Assembly (NCBI RefSeq): GCF_011927835.1
Contig: NZ_JAATJH010000005.1
Coordinates: 310,001 to 374,000, forward strand
From: Neolewinella antarctica
GTDB taxonomy: Bacteria > Bacteroidota > Bacteroidia > Chitinophagales > Saprospiraceae
Direction of reading: 5' to 3'
Length of the DNA: 64,000 bases
Part shown: positions 46,584 to 55,399 of the stretch, one piece after another
Numbering within the stretch: position 1 is the stretch's first letter
Layout: every line of letters starts with the position of its first letter
Position numbers and translations under genes: made by a program
The notes under the pieces: generated by a model
The model's input: the letters and a program-made list of their open reading frames with translations, nothing else
The model's database searches: none
Told to the model about the DNA's origin: nothing

Positions 46584-47525
46584 ATGCTCGCAAGAATTGC
46601 CAACTCCCTTTACTGGACCGGTCGCTACCTCGAACGCTCCGAACACCTGGCCCGCTACCTCGGCGTCCAGTATTTTTCCATGCTCGACGCGCCGATGAGC
46701 CAGAGCCGGGATTTTACGCTGACGAGCATCATCAATATGTACGGCTTGTCCGACGTACAAACGGGCGAACTTAAGGAGACGGATGTTCTGCGTTCCGCGG
46801 CGATGGATTACGATTCTCCCCTCTCGATCCGGTCCACGGTCCAGCTCGCGCGGGAAAACGCCCGGGTGGCGCGCCACGTGATCAGTACGGAATTGTGGGA
46901 AGCCATCAACGGCTTTCACCTGAACATGCAACGGGTAGACCCGGAATTTTTTCTCACCCACGGTTTACACGATTTCACGACGGACGTCGGCCGCAATTGC
47001 GCGATCGTCCGTGCACGGATCGACGATACGCTACTGCACGACGAGACGTGGATATTCATCAAACTGGGCATTCACATCGAACGGGTCATTCAGGTGATGC
47101 GGATTTTGGACAGTAAGCTGCACGATATCGACCTGATGACCGACCGTGGGGAGAACCGCGCGCTGCGGCAGTACCAGGGTACGGTAATCCTCAAGATCGT
47201 TGAGGGTTTTGATATGCACAAAAAGCTTTACCAACACTTACTTACACCCAAGACAACCATCGACTTCCTCGTCGGTCACCCTAATTTCGCCCGCTCGCTT
47301 ACCTATAATATGAAGGCGGTCACCGATCTGTTGAAGCGGATGGAGGCTAGTGAATCGCGTAAGCCGAATAAGCTGCTGTTTAAGTCCGGTAAGATCTTTA
47401 GTGGTTTCCGCTACCTGGAATACGAAGACGTAAAGTCTGACATTGGCGGCTACCTCAATGATAGTTTGACGGAGGTTTATGCCTTGCACGACGCAATCGT
47501 GGCTAATTACTTTGGCGAGGAGTAG
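46584..47525 (+). CDS. Alpha-E domain protein (DUF403)
   Basis: 313-aa all-helical protein. It begins MLARIANSLYWTGRYLERSEHLARYL, the invariant start of the alpha-E family (LxRxAxxLYWxGRYxERAExxAR), and has ENARVARHVISTELWEAIN and FIKLGIHIERVIQVMRILD later. It is nearly always encoded beside a circularly permuted ATP-grasp protein and a transglutaminase-like protease, as here, and is thought to assist peptide ligation; the biochemical role is unproven. Followed by a long palindrome and a terminator. Confidence 0.93.
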   Translation: MLARIANSLYWTGRYLERSEHLARYLGVQYFSMLDAPMSQSRDFTLTSIINMYGLSDVQTGELKETDVLRSAAMDYDSPLSIRSTVQLARENARVARHVISTELWEAINGFHLNMQRVDPEFFLTHGLHDFTTDVGRNCAIVRARIDDTLLHDETWIFIKLGIHIERVIQVMRILDSKLHDIDLMTDRGENRALRQYQGTVILKIVEGFDMHKKLYQHLLTPKTTIDFLVGHPNFARSLTYNMKAVTDLLKRMEASESRKPNKLLFKSGKIFSGFRYLEYEDVKSDIGGYLNDSLTEVYALHDAIVANYFGEE

Positions 47526-47534
47526 CTTTGTACT

Positions 47535-47622
47535 AAGGTTGAGGGCATCCTGCCCGAACGTAACGGCGGCAGCTCGATGTATAGCTACCGCCGTTACGTT
47601 CGGGCAGGATGCCCTCAACCTT
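47535..47622. repeat. Hairpin with 35-bp perfect arms
   Basis: The arm at 47535-47569 (beginning AAGGTTGAGGGCATCCTGCC) is the exact reverse complement of 47588-47622, with an 18-nt loop that itself contains two AGCT. It lies 9 bp after the alpha-E stop. A 35-bp perfect stem is far longer than an ordinary terminator, and there is no T-tract. It may be a MITE-like or REP-like element. Confidence 0.85.
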
Positions 47623-47687
47623 TCCGTAGTAAGGGGGCGCAGACGCCGGTGCAGGAAGGATGGATAATGAGCAACATATACATAAAG

Positions 47688-47725
47688 AAAGGGAGTGAAT
47701 GATTCGTCATTCACTCCCTTTTTCA
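47688..47725. terminator. Bidirectional rho-independent terminator
   Basis: A stem of 15 bp (AAAGGGAGTGAATGA at 47688-47702, TCATTCACTCCCTTT at 47707-47721) with a TTCG loop, followed by T-rich sequence on the plus strand and preceded by A on the other side. It sits between the convergent alpha-E gene and the four-repeat T9SS protein, ending transcription from both. Confidence 0.9.
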
Positions 47726-47747
47726 GTGCCGTAAAACCCCCCTCAAC

Positions 47748-50282
47748 TCAACGCTTCACAATCCGACGCATCACACCAGCCCCCGACGCATCGACAAGTT
47801 GCAAAAAGTAAACCCCCTGCGGCGCGGCGCTAAGGTCCAGACGAAGCTCACCGTAAGAAAGGTCACTGAGCACGGCAGGAACATGGCGCCCGTTAACGTC
47901 CAGCACGCGAGCCGTCATCCGGTCACTTTGGCCCGCCAGCGCGGGAGCTCTCACGGTGACTACACCCGAAGTCGGGTTAGGGTAGAGCTGCATTCCAACA
48001 GCCCAGTCCGCCTCGTTGGTGCTCACCGTCAGGTCGGGAAGTCCACAGGGGGAAGCATCCGCGGCGTCAGGCTTGGAGCCGATGGCGATGTAATCAATGA
48101 TCAACTCGTTGCCGGGGAAGTTGTCGTTCTCCCGGTCGAGGTAAATCCATACGTCGACCAAGTCCGTGGCGTCGAAATTGGCCAGGTCGGTGGCGCTGAA
48201 GTTGAACTCCAGGTTAGACCAGCCCGTCAAATCACCCTGCACGGTATCGGTCAGGATCGCGGACCGGAAGTCGGCGGAGCCATCTCCTGAACGGAAGAGG
48301 ATAGAGATCGGAACGGCCTCGGCGCTGCGGGCACGAACGTAGACGGTCGTAAATCCTGCAACGTTGGTGATCTGCGAACCGTCCGTGTTGACGGGGTTGA
48401 TGACGAGGGGGCGGAAGGCACCGAAAGGAGCGTTCGCGGGGTCGATAACGGAAATGGACACTTCTTCACAATCAGGAACGAAGTTGATGCTCAGGCGATC
48501 CGATTCGGTGCCGCCGAGAATGGTCTGGTCCGTCAGGGTATCGAATTGTACGACGAACTCCGTGGGCTCTACCCTGAAGGTACAGGGCGTGTTCTGCGCG
48601 GCGTCGGGTGCTGTTCCCGCCGTGATGTGGTCGATGGAGAAGAAATTCCCCGGGAAGTTCTCCGTGCCCCGGTCGAGGTAAAACCAGACATCCTTGAAGC
48701 TAGCGGAGTCAAATCCGGCTAAATCAGCTTCGGTAAACGTAACGGTAATCTCCGTCCAGTCTTCGAGACCCGCGGGGATGTCCGTTTCCAGTAGTTCAGA
48801 GCGCTCGTCGGGCGTTCCTTCACCCGAACGAAGTAGGATGCTCACGTTGACCATCTCGGCGGAACGGACGCGCATCGTAACCGACAGCGGGCCGTCGACG
48901 CTCGTCAGCCGTTCGCCGCCTGCGTTGGTGGGGTTGACCTGGAAGGCGTTGAAGGGTGGAAGGGGCGCACCTACCGGATCGGTAATTGAGAGGTTAAGGA
49001 TTTCGCATTCCGTATCCAGGTCAAAAGTAGCCGAGCTGCCCGCTCTGTTATCGGTACTGAAAGACGTAAGGGAATCAGTCTGGAAGTATTCCACGAAAGT
49101 ACCCGCCACCACTTCCGCGAGGGAACAAGGTGAATTCTGCTCCGCATCAGCCATGCCACCAACGACGATGTGGTCGACGTAAAACTCGTTGCCCGGAAAA
49201 TTATCGTTGTCACGGTCCAGGTAGAACCACAAATCCCTGATGTCGTCAAGGTTGAAATTAGACCTGAAACTTGACGAACCGAAGTTGACCGTTACTTCCG
49301 TCCATTCCTCGAGGGAAGCGGGTACGTCGAAACTACTAATGGTCGTCCGGCCACTGGGGCCACCGTTGCCGGAGCGGAGAAGCACGTCCACGGAAAGCGC
49401 GGCGGCGGAACGAACGCGCATCGTAACCGAAATACTATCCGGTAAGCTGGTAACGTCGTTTCCGTCGGCATCCAGGAGACGGACTGAGTAGGGCTCAGTC
49501 GCGCCCAGTGGTGCGTTCACCGGGTCAGCCACCTCGATCTTGAGTTGCTCGCACGTGGTGTCGAGGGTAAAAGTAGAAACCAGGCCCGCCCCGTTCATCG
49601 CGTTGAATTCCGTGAGCGTATCTCCTTGAAAGTAGTTTGCCGACAGCATGGGGTTCGTCATCGAACCACCACCACCGTCCAGTTCGCAGGGAGAGTTCTG
49701 CGCCGCATCGGCCGCGCCACCAATAACGATGTGGTCGACGTAGAATTCGTTACCGGCAAAATTGTTGTTCCCCCGGTCAAGGTAGAACCACAGGTCTCTG
49801 ATGTCACTCGGATCGAACGAACTGCCAAAATCAGCGGAACTGAAGGTGACGCTCGCTTCCGTCCACTCGTTGAGGCCAGCCGGGACGTCAAAGCTCAGTG
49901 CGCTGGTCCGAAAGTCGGACGTCCCCTCGCCGGAACGAAACAGGATGCCGACCGGGAACGCCCCGGCGGAACGGACGCGCATGGTAACGGTCAGGCGATC
50001 AGTGAGGTCCTTGATGTCTTCGCCGTCCTCATCACGAACGCGGACGACGTAGGGGCTAGACGCCCTGAGCACTGCGCTATCCGGGTCGGTGACCGTGATT
50101 TGCAATTGCTCGCAGGGTGCGTCGTAGGAAAAGGTGGTGACGCTCGCCGCGGAGCCAGACTGGCTTAGCTCCACCAGGGTGTCCCCCCGAAAATAGTTGG
50201 CAGAAACCGCCTGGGCGCTCAGCTGGCTAAAACCCAGCGGGGCGAGAAACAGTAGTAAAAATGGTAAGTAGCGTGTTGACAT
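47748..50282 (-). CDS. T9SS-secreted protein with four tandem carbohydrate-binding-like repeats
   Basis: 844-aa exported protein starting at the ATG at 50282 (MSTRYLPFLLLFLAP); the upstream open frame lacks a signal. The signal peptide ends LSAQ. Four tandem ~180-residue units follow (about 25-210, 210-395, 395-580, 580-760); each has a conserved start (YFRGDTL/YFQGDTLTEF/YFQTDSLTSF), a CEQLxIxVxDPxxAP motif, TVTMRVRSA, ILFRSGxG, W-x-x-x-x-V-x-F, DLWFYLDRxNxNFxGNEFYVDHI and a Cys at the end. The jelly-roll-like pattern resembles carbohydrate-binding modules. The C-terminal ~75 residues (MQLYPNPTSGVVTV... to IVKR) form a T9SS type A sorting domain. Adjacent to a beta-helix protein; a polysaccharide role is likely. 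Confidence 0.85.
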   Translation of the reverse strand: MSTRYLPFLLLFLAPLGFSQLSAQAVSANYFRGDTLVELSQSGSAASVTTFSYDAPCEQLQITVTDPDSAVLRASSPYVVRVRDEDGEDIKDLTDRLTVTMRVRSAGAFPVGILFRSGEGTSDFRTSALSFDVPAGLNEWTEASVTFSSADFGSSFDPSDIRDLWFYLDRGNNNFAGNEFYVDHIVIGGAADAAQNSPCELDGGGGSMTNPMLSANYFQGDTLTEFNAMNGAGLVSTFTLDTTCEQLKIEVADPVNAPLGATEPYSVRLLDADGNDVTSLPDSISVTMRVRSAAALSVDVLLRSGNGGPSGRTTISSFDVPASLEEWTEVTVNFGSSSFRSNFNLDDIRDLWFYLDRDNDNFPGNEFYVDHIVVGGMADAEQNSPCSLAEVVAGTFVEYFQTDSLTSFSTDNRAGSSATFDLDTECEILNLSITDPVGAPLPPFNAFQVNPTNAGGERLTSVDGPLSVTMRVRSAEMVNVSILLRSGEGTPDERSELLETDIPAGLEDWTEITVTFTEADLAGFDSASFKDVWFYLDRGTENFPGNFFSIDHITAGTAPDAAQNTPCTFRVEPTEFVVQFDTLTDQTILGGTESDRLSINFVPDCEEVSISVIDPANAPFGAFRPLVINPVNTDGSQITNVAGFTTVYVRARSAEAVPISILFRSGDGSADFRSAILTDTVQGDLTGWSNLEFNFSATDLANFDATDLVDVWIYLDRENDNFPGNELIIDYIAIGSKPDAADASPCGLPDLTVSTNEADWAVGMQLYPNPTSGVVTVRAPALAGQSDRMTARVLDVNGRHVPAVLSDLSYGELRLDLSAAPQGVYFLQLVDASGAGVMRRIVKR

Positions 50283-50362
50283 AATTGACTTTTGTGTGGC
50301 TTGGAAAGTTGTTAAATATATTGAGTTCTTGCCGATCTCTATCCGGTATGATTCCTCGCACC

Positions 50363-50383
50363 CGTCCCGATTTAGTCGGGACG
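50363..50383. repeat. CGTCCCGA/TCGGGACG hairpin
   Basis: An 8-bp perfect stem (50363-50370 and 50376-50383) with TTTAG loop, between the beta-helix and four-repeat genes. It could terminate the beta-helix transcript (minus strand), but no T-tract follows. Related in sequence to the CCCGAT palindromes at 39800 and 61151. Confidence 0.55.
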
Positions 50384-50416
50384 CCCCAGACAAATACGGA
50401 GATCAGGACCCCAGTG

Positions 50417-52525
50417 CTATTTTTTTACGATCTGGCTGGAAAGATACTCACCGTTGCGCATTTTGATTTTGAGAAAGTAGATGCCCGCCGGCCACCGGCT
50501 AGCGTCGAGGGTATCCTGACGGCCACTCTTCAAAATGAGTGCGCCACCTGCGTTGAAGACTTCGACGGACTCGTACGGCTCATCAGCGGCGATGGTGAGG
50601 CGATCGGTGACGGGGTTGGGGGAGACCGTGAATTCCGCGGCCGCAGCTTCGCGGGTAGCCGTCGTGCCGGAGCCGGTAAAGGTCAGCGTATTGGAGAACG
50701 GCGACGGGCAATCGGCACCGGTCGCGTACACCCGGTATATGAATTCACCCGAGCCGGTCGGGTAAGGCGTAGCGTAAAAGAAGGTGTTGGGGGGCAGGGT
50801 AACCAGCACGGAATCCGTCGCGCCGCCGTCACTGGAGACGACGACTTCGTAGCCCGTCTCGTTGGCGGCAACGTCGATCCACCGCAGCGAGATGTCGGAC
50901 CCGGGGAGGGGAACCCGGGAAAGGCGGGCGGGCGCATCCGGACCAACGCCCCGTGCCATTCTTTGCGCCAGCTGAGCTGCGTAGAGGGAGGGGATGGCCA
51001 ACTCCTGATTGCTCAGCTCGATGTAGCCGGCCGGCTGAGCAAATGGACCAGCACCGGTAACGTTGCTGCGGCAACCGACGGCGTAGTTCTGCCGGCGCGG
51101 GGGCTGCTGGATGATGATGCCGCGCGTCGGGGGCGTGCTCACGTTCCAGGCTACGCTGTTGGTGCTCGCCCAGCCGTGGCCGGTGCCGAAACTGCCCCGG
51201 TTGTAGAGGCCGATCAGGTTCCTGGTGCTGGAATTGATGAAGTCGATGTTGTCGTACAGTAAACCCTGGCTCCAACGGCGGTGCCCCTCGCTGGGGCTGT
51301 AATCGTTGTCGCTCACGGCGTCGTGGAAGACAATACCGGAGACGCTGCTCGTGCCGTTGGACACGAAGGAGTGGCGGCCGCCTTCGGCGCGGTTATCCGT
51401 AAAGAGGACATTATTGGTAAAGGTGCTGACGCAAAAGTTGTACCGGCGGCCCCCCGTGATGGGCGAGTGCGGCTCGCGGGCGGAGCAACCCGTCACCGTC
51501 ACGCGGTTGCTGACGCTCATGTCCACCAGCGCGTAGCTGAAGTGGAGGGCCGTCACGTTGCGCACCCAGGCGTCTTCCACGCCGTTGAGGAAAATGGCGT
51601 TGCGGGCGTGGTCTTCGTCCAGCGGGTCGGTGCTCTCGATGTCGATGCGCAGGTTTTCGATGCCGACTTCGCGCAGGATTGTCCGGTCGTCGAACACGTA
51701 AATTTCGGACTGGGCCAGGGCGCGGTCGAGGTGGTCGAACACGGGGACGTCGAGCGTGACCTTATTTTCGGGAATATTGACGCCGGTGATGACGCGGTTG
51801 TAGTAAAGGTCGATCGTGCCGGGCGACCAGCCGGCGTCGTCGGCCGTGGCTCCGTTGTCGATGCTGGCGAGCCACTCCGGCGTGCTGGGTTGGGTGATGA
51901 TGACTTTGTCGCCGACGCGGTAAAATTCGGCGGCGGCTACTTCGAGGCTGCGGGAGCCGGCGGGGACGAAATCACTCGTCACGTTGGAAGTCGAGCCGGC
52001 CACCGGGTTCCGCCAGGTCGGAGAGCCCTCCCCGCGCACGACGATGAGGTCGCGCTTTTCGGGGACGTTGCCCACGCCGCTGATGATGGTGTTGGCCGAA
52101 GCGTCCGTGCCCTGGCCGCTGCCCCGCAGGACTACGCCGCTCGCGCGCATAAAGAGTTGGCCGGAAACAACGTAGGTGCCGGGGTCGAGCAGTAGCGCAC
52201 CCCGGTAGCCATTGGCGTCGGGCGTCCGGTCGGCAACCTGATTGAGCGCGGCCTGGATGCTGGCGGTGTTGTCGCCCGCTACGGGTTGGATGGTGAGCAC
52301 GGTCGGTACGGTCGGCAGCGCGGTGGTGCCGTTCTTGTAGCCGGCGTGGCTGAAGTCGGGGAGGTAGTTGTTCTGGTTGTCGGCGCGGTAGCGGAGGCAG
52401 CTGTCCTGGTCGAAGTACACGATTTCGGCGGTGGCCTGGGCGGTTAGATTCAGGGCGGCGCTACAGAGGAACAGTAGGGTGAGAACGCGGCGGGGCAGGA
52501 AATAAATGGGAAACTGATTTGGCAT
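50417..52525 (-). CDS. T9SS-secreted parallel beta-helix protein (polysaccharide lyase-like)
   Basis: 702-aa exported protein starting at the ATG at 52525 (MPNQFPIYFLPRRVLTLLFL). Signal peptide to ~residue 30. Residues ~80-470 form a right-handed beta-helix of the pectate lyase / pectinesterase type: ASIQAALNQVADRT, GALLLDPGTYVVSGQLFMRASGVVLRGSG, then NLRIDIEST, DAWVRNVTALHFSYAL, NRVTVTGCSAREPHS, FTDNRAEGGRHSFV. A fibronectin III-like module follows (ISLRWIDVAANETGYEVVVSSDGG), then a T9SS type A sorting domain (FTVSPNPVTDRLTI ... IVKK). It likely binds or cleaves a polysaccharide; the substrate is not visible. Divergent from the TonB receptor. Confidence 0.85.
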   Translation of the reverse strand: MPNQFPIYFLPRRVLTLLFLCSAALNLTAQATAEIVYFDQDSCLRYRADNQNNYLPDFSHAGYKNGTTALPTVPTVLTIQPVAGDNTASIQAALNQVADRTPDANGYRGALLLDPGTYVVSGQLFMRASGVVLRGSGQGTDASANTIISGVGNVPEKRDLIVVRGEGSPTWRNPVAGSTSNVTSDFVPAGSRSLEVAAAEFYRVGDKVIITQPSTPEWLASIDNGATADDAGWSPGTIDLYYNRVITGVNIPENKVTLDVPVFDHLDRALAQSEIYVFDDRTILREVGIENLRIDIESTDPLDEDHARNAIFLNGVEDAWVRNVTALHFSYALVDMSVSNRVTVTGCSAREPHSPITGGRRYNFCVSTFTNNVLFTDNRAEGGRHSFVSNGTSSVSGIVFHDAVSDNDYSPSEGHRRWSQGLLYDNIDFINSSTRNLIGLYNRGSFGTGHGWASTNSVAWNVSTPPTRGIIIQQPPRRQNYAVGCRSNVTGAGPFAQPAGYIELSNQELAIPSLYAAQLAQRMARGVGPDAPARLSRVPLPGSDISLRWIDVAANETGYEVVVSSDGGATDSVLVTLPPNTFFYATPYPTGSGEFIYRVYATGADCPSPFSNTLTFTGSGTTATREAAAAEFTVSPNPVTDRLTIAADEPYESVEVFNAGGALILKSGRQDTLDASRWPAGIYFLKIKMRNGEYLSSQIVKK

Positions 52526-52655
52526 AATCTGGAATAGGTGGGAGCGACCGGATTGGGAAAACTGCAACTGTGTTAAATGTACACAATTTATGTTTTGCTC
52601 CCGAAGATTATTGGGGGTAAGATTTGTCTTCACGTTGCTATTCCCCAAATGTACG

Positions 52656-52715
52656 GCACCCGCGGCCGCGCCCCGTTCAGGCTTGCTGGGGGGATGGGTG
52701 CGCGGACGCAGGTGC
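52656..52715. repeat. Paired inverted copies of the 16-bp GCACCYGCGNCCGCGC element
   Basis: GCACCCGCGGCCGCGC (52656-52671) and the inverted copy GCGCGGACGCAGGTGC (52700-52715) with a 28-nt loop, between the divergent beta-helix and TonB receptor genes. This repeats the paired arrangement at 7244-7288. Confidence 0.7.
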
Positions 52716-52860
52716 AAAGAAAAAGAAGGGGCAAGCGGCAGAAACGGTGGGTTAAACACCCGTTGGTAATAAGTTAAAAGTGGGACAAAGGCACCGGATT
52801 ACTGAAGGGCGGCGTCATTTTGAAGTCTATTCCCCACTCACTCACCTCAAGAATAGCTTT

Positions 52861-55218
52861 TTGCAACGACTTCTCACCTGCCTCGCCCTCCTGGTTTCCG
52901 TGTCGCTTTCCGCGCAAACGACCATCTCCGGCTACCTCACCGACGCCGCCAGTGGTGAGCCTTTACTGAACGCGACCGTCCTCGACGTGCCTTCCGGCAA
53001 GGGAGCAATCGCCAATACTTACGGTTTTTACAGCCTCACCCTCCCCGCCAGCTCCGATACGGCCGTGCTCCGCTACAGTTACCTGGGCTACCGAAACCAG
53101 GAAATTTCCCTTCGGCTGACCGGCGACGAGAGCCGCAACGTTCAACTCAGCGCCTCGGCCGATCTACAAGAAATCGTCGTCACCTCCGACCGCGGCGAAC
53201 GCATCGAGCAACAGACCCAGATGAGCCGCACGGAAGTCCCCGTCGCCCAGATCAAGCGCATCCCCGCCCTGCTCGGTGAAGTGGACATCCTCAAAACCCT
53301 GCAACTCCTTCCCGGCGTACAGTCCGGTGGGGAGGGGGCAACTGGCCTCTACGTCCGCGGCGGTAGCCCCGGCCAGAACCTCGTCCTGCTCGATGGCGTA
53401 CCGATCTACAACGTCAGCCACCTGCTGGGCATCTTCTCGGTCTTCAACGCCGACGCCGTCCGCAGCGTAGCCCTGACGAAGGGCGGTTTCCCGGCCCGCT
53501 ACGGCGGCCGTCTGAGTTCCGTGCTGGAGATTAACATGAAGGAGGGTAACCTTAATGAGTGGGAAGGCGAGGGCTCCATCGGCCTGATCTCCTCCAAATT
53601 GACCCTGAGCGGCCCGCTCCAGAAGGGGAAAACTTCCATCCTCGTCTCCGGCCGTCGCACCTACGCGGACTTCATCGCCAAGCCCATCATCAAATCTGCC
53701 GCCGCCGAGGAAGAAACGGACATCGACCTGAGTCTCTACTTCTACGATCTCAACGCCAAGCTTCAACACAAGATCAACGACGAACACCGGGTCTTCCTCA
53801 GCTTCTACAACGGCGCGGACGTATTCGGCACCGAGATCGAAGACCGCTTCGAAACCTTCGGCGCCGGCACCGACTGGGGCAATCTCGTCACTTCCGCCCG
53901 CTGGAACTGGGAAATTGACCCTAAACTGTTCATGAACACTACGGCGACGTACAGCCGCTACGACATCAATATCGATGCTTCACAGGATGACGGACGAGAG
54001 ACGTTCGAAGCAAGATACCTCTCGGGCATTTACGACTTCGGTGGTAAGGTGGACTCCGACTACATTCCCAACCCCGACCACTACGTCCGCTTCGGTGCCG
54101 GCTGGACGAACCATACCTACCGGCCCGGGGCCGTGTCCATTAATGCTACTACCGGCGGGGAGGTAGACATCGATACGTTGGTGGGCTCCCAGGATGATTA
54201 CGGTAACGAGTTTCAAGCTTACATTGAAGATGACTTCCGACTGGGCGCACTCAAGATCAACGCCGGCCTGCACGCTTCCGCCTTCGCGGTGGACGATGAG
54301 TTCTACACCAGTCTCCAGCCCCGCCTCGGCCTGCGCTACCTCCTGAAAAACGACCTGAGCCTGAAGGGCAGTTTCAGCACGATGCAGCAGTACATCAACT
54401 TGCTGACGAGCGAATCCCTGAGCTTACCGACGGATCTCTGGGTACCGAGCACGGGCCGCGTCAAACCCCAACAGAGTTGGCAGGTAGCGACGGGGGTGGC
54501 GAAGACGATCGATAATAAATTCGAGATCAGCGTGGAGGCGTATTACAAACAGATGAAGAACGTCGTGAGCTTCCGCGAGGGCGCTTCGTTCATCCGTGGG
54601 GTGGAGGACGCCTGGGAGGATAACGTCACGCAGGGCGACGGCGAAGCCTACGGGCTGGAACTATTTGTCCAGAAAAAGGAAGGCCGTTTTACCGGCTGGC
54701 TCGGTTATACGCTGAGTTGGAACTGGCGGCAGTTCGACGAGATTAATAACGGCGAGCGTTTCCCTTTCCGCTATGACCGGCGGCACGACTTGAGCGTGGT
54801 AGGGAATTACGATCTTTCGGATAAGGTGTGGGTGAGTGGCGCTTTTGTTTACGGGACGGGAAACGCCGTTTCGCTACCGACCTTCGGCTACCAGACCGCG
54901 CAGCGGCCGGACGTGCCGATCCGTGAGATTAGTTCGGAAATTGGCTTTCAGGAGGTCGGATCGAGTAAGAACAGCTTCCGGATGTCGAACTATCACCGGC
55001 TGGACGTGAGTATTTCTTTCCGGAAAGAGAAAAAGTGGGGGACGCGTACCTGGGTCGTTGGCGCTTACAATGCTTACTGGCACCGGAACCCTTATTTCCT
55101 GACGGCCGGGGAGGTGACGGACTGTAGTAGTGGCGGTGGTTGTGAACGTCGGCGGCGGGTTCGGGAGATTAGTATTCTGCCGATTATTCCTTCGGTGGCT
55201 TATCAGTTTAAGTTTTGA
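52861..55218 (+). CDS. TonB-dependent receptor with carboxypeptidase-like regulatory domain
   Basis: 785-aa outer-membrane receptor if it starts at the TTG at 52861, which gives a proper signal peptide (MQRLLTCLALLVSVSLSAQ); a GTG at 52780 would add 27 residues and there is no in-frame ATG near. Domains: carboxypeptidase D-like regulatory fold (TTISGYLTDAASGEPLLNATV), plug (LLGEVDILKTLQLLPGVQSG, GLYVRGGSPGQNLVLLDGVP), then a ~560-residue beta-barrel ending in a Phe (VAYQFKF). No SusD partner; it is followed by a DUF4249 lipoprotein, the usual companion of this receptor class. The imported ligand is unknown. Confidence 0.9.
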   Translation: MQRLLTCLALLVSVSLSAQTTISGYLTDAASGEPLLNATVLDVPSGKGAIANTYGFYSLTLPASSDTAVLRYSYLGYRNQEISLRLTGDESRNVQLSASADLQEIVVTSDRGERIEQQTQMSRTEVPVAQIKRIPALLGEVDILKTLQLLPGVQSGGEGATGLYVRGGSPGQNLVLLDGVPIYNVSHLLGIFSVFNADAVRSVALTKGGFPARYGGRLSSVLEINMKEGNLNEWEGEGSIGLISSKLTLSGPLQKGKTSILVSGRRTYADFIAKPIIKSAAAEEETDIDLSLYFYDLNAKLQHKINDEHRVFLSFYNGADVFGTEIEDRFETFGAGTDWGNLVTSARWNWEIDPKLFMNTTATYSRYDINIDASQDDGRETFEARYLSGIYDFGGKVDSDYIPNPDHYVRFGAGWTNHTYRPGAVSINATTGGEVDIDTLVGSQDDYGNEFQAYIEDDFRLGALKINAGLHASAFAVDDEFYTSLQPRLGLRYLLKNDLSLKGSFSTMQQYINLLTSESLSLPTDLWVPSTGRVKPQQSWQVATGVAKTIDNKFEISVEAYYKQMKNVVSFREGASFIRGVEDAWEDNVTQGDGEAYGLELFVQKKEGRFTGWLGYTLSWNWRQFDEINNGERFPFRYDRRHDLSVVGNYDLSDKVWVSGAFVYGTGNAVSLPTFGYQTAQRPDVPIREISSEIGFQEVGSSKNSFRMSNYHRLDVSISFRKEKKWGTRTWVVGAYNAYWHRNPYFLTAGEVTDCSSGGGCERRRRVREISILPIIPSVAYQFKF

Positions 55219-55329
55219 TGGGTGGGTGATTAATGGATTAGGGTGTTTGTAATTTAATTAAAAGAGTCTTTATTCTAATTTTAGCTAGGATGTGACTATT
55301 GAAAATCAGTAAATATTTTATATCATAAA

Positions 55330-55349
55330 CGTGGGGACAAGCCCCCACG
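55330..55349. repeat. CGTGGGG/CCCCACG hairpin
   Basis: A 7-bp perfect G+C stem (55330-55336, 55343-55349) in an AT-rich spacer, between the TonB receptor and the DUF4249 gene. Possibly a REP-like element or an mRNA structure that lowers expression of the second gene. Confidence 0.5.
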
Positions 55350-55399
55350 CAACGTTAGATGGCCCTCCGAGCCTAAGAACAAGTTCTAAATTAATTGAT

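Noticed and set aside
51281..52195. Plus-strand frame of ~304 codons opposite the beta-helix gene
   Set aside because: Low-complexity Gly/Val/Ala composition without motifs; the minus-strand gene has a signal peptide, a fold and a T9SS domain.
53164..53787. Minus-strand frame of ~207 codons opposite the TonB receptor
   Set aside because: Shadow of the receptor's third-position G+C; no recognisable domain.
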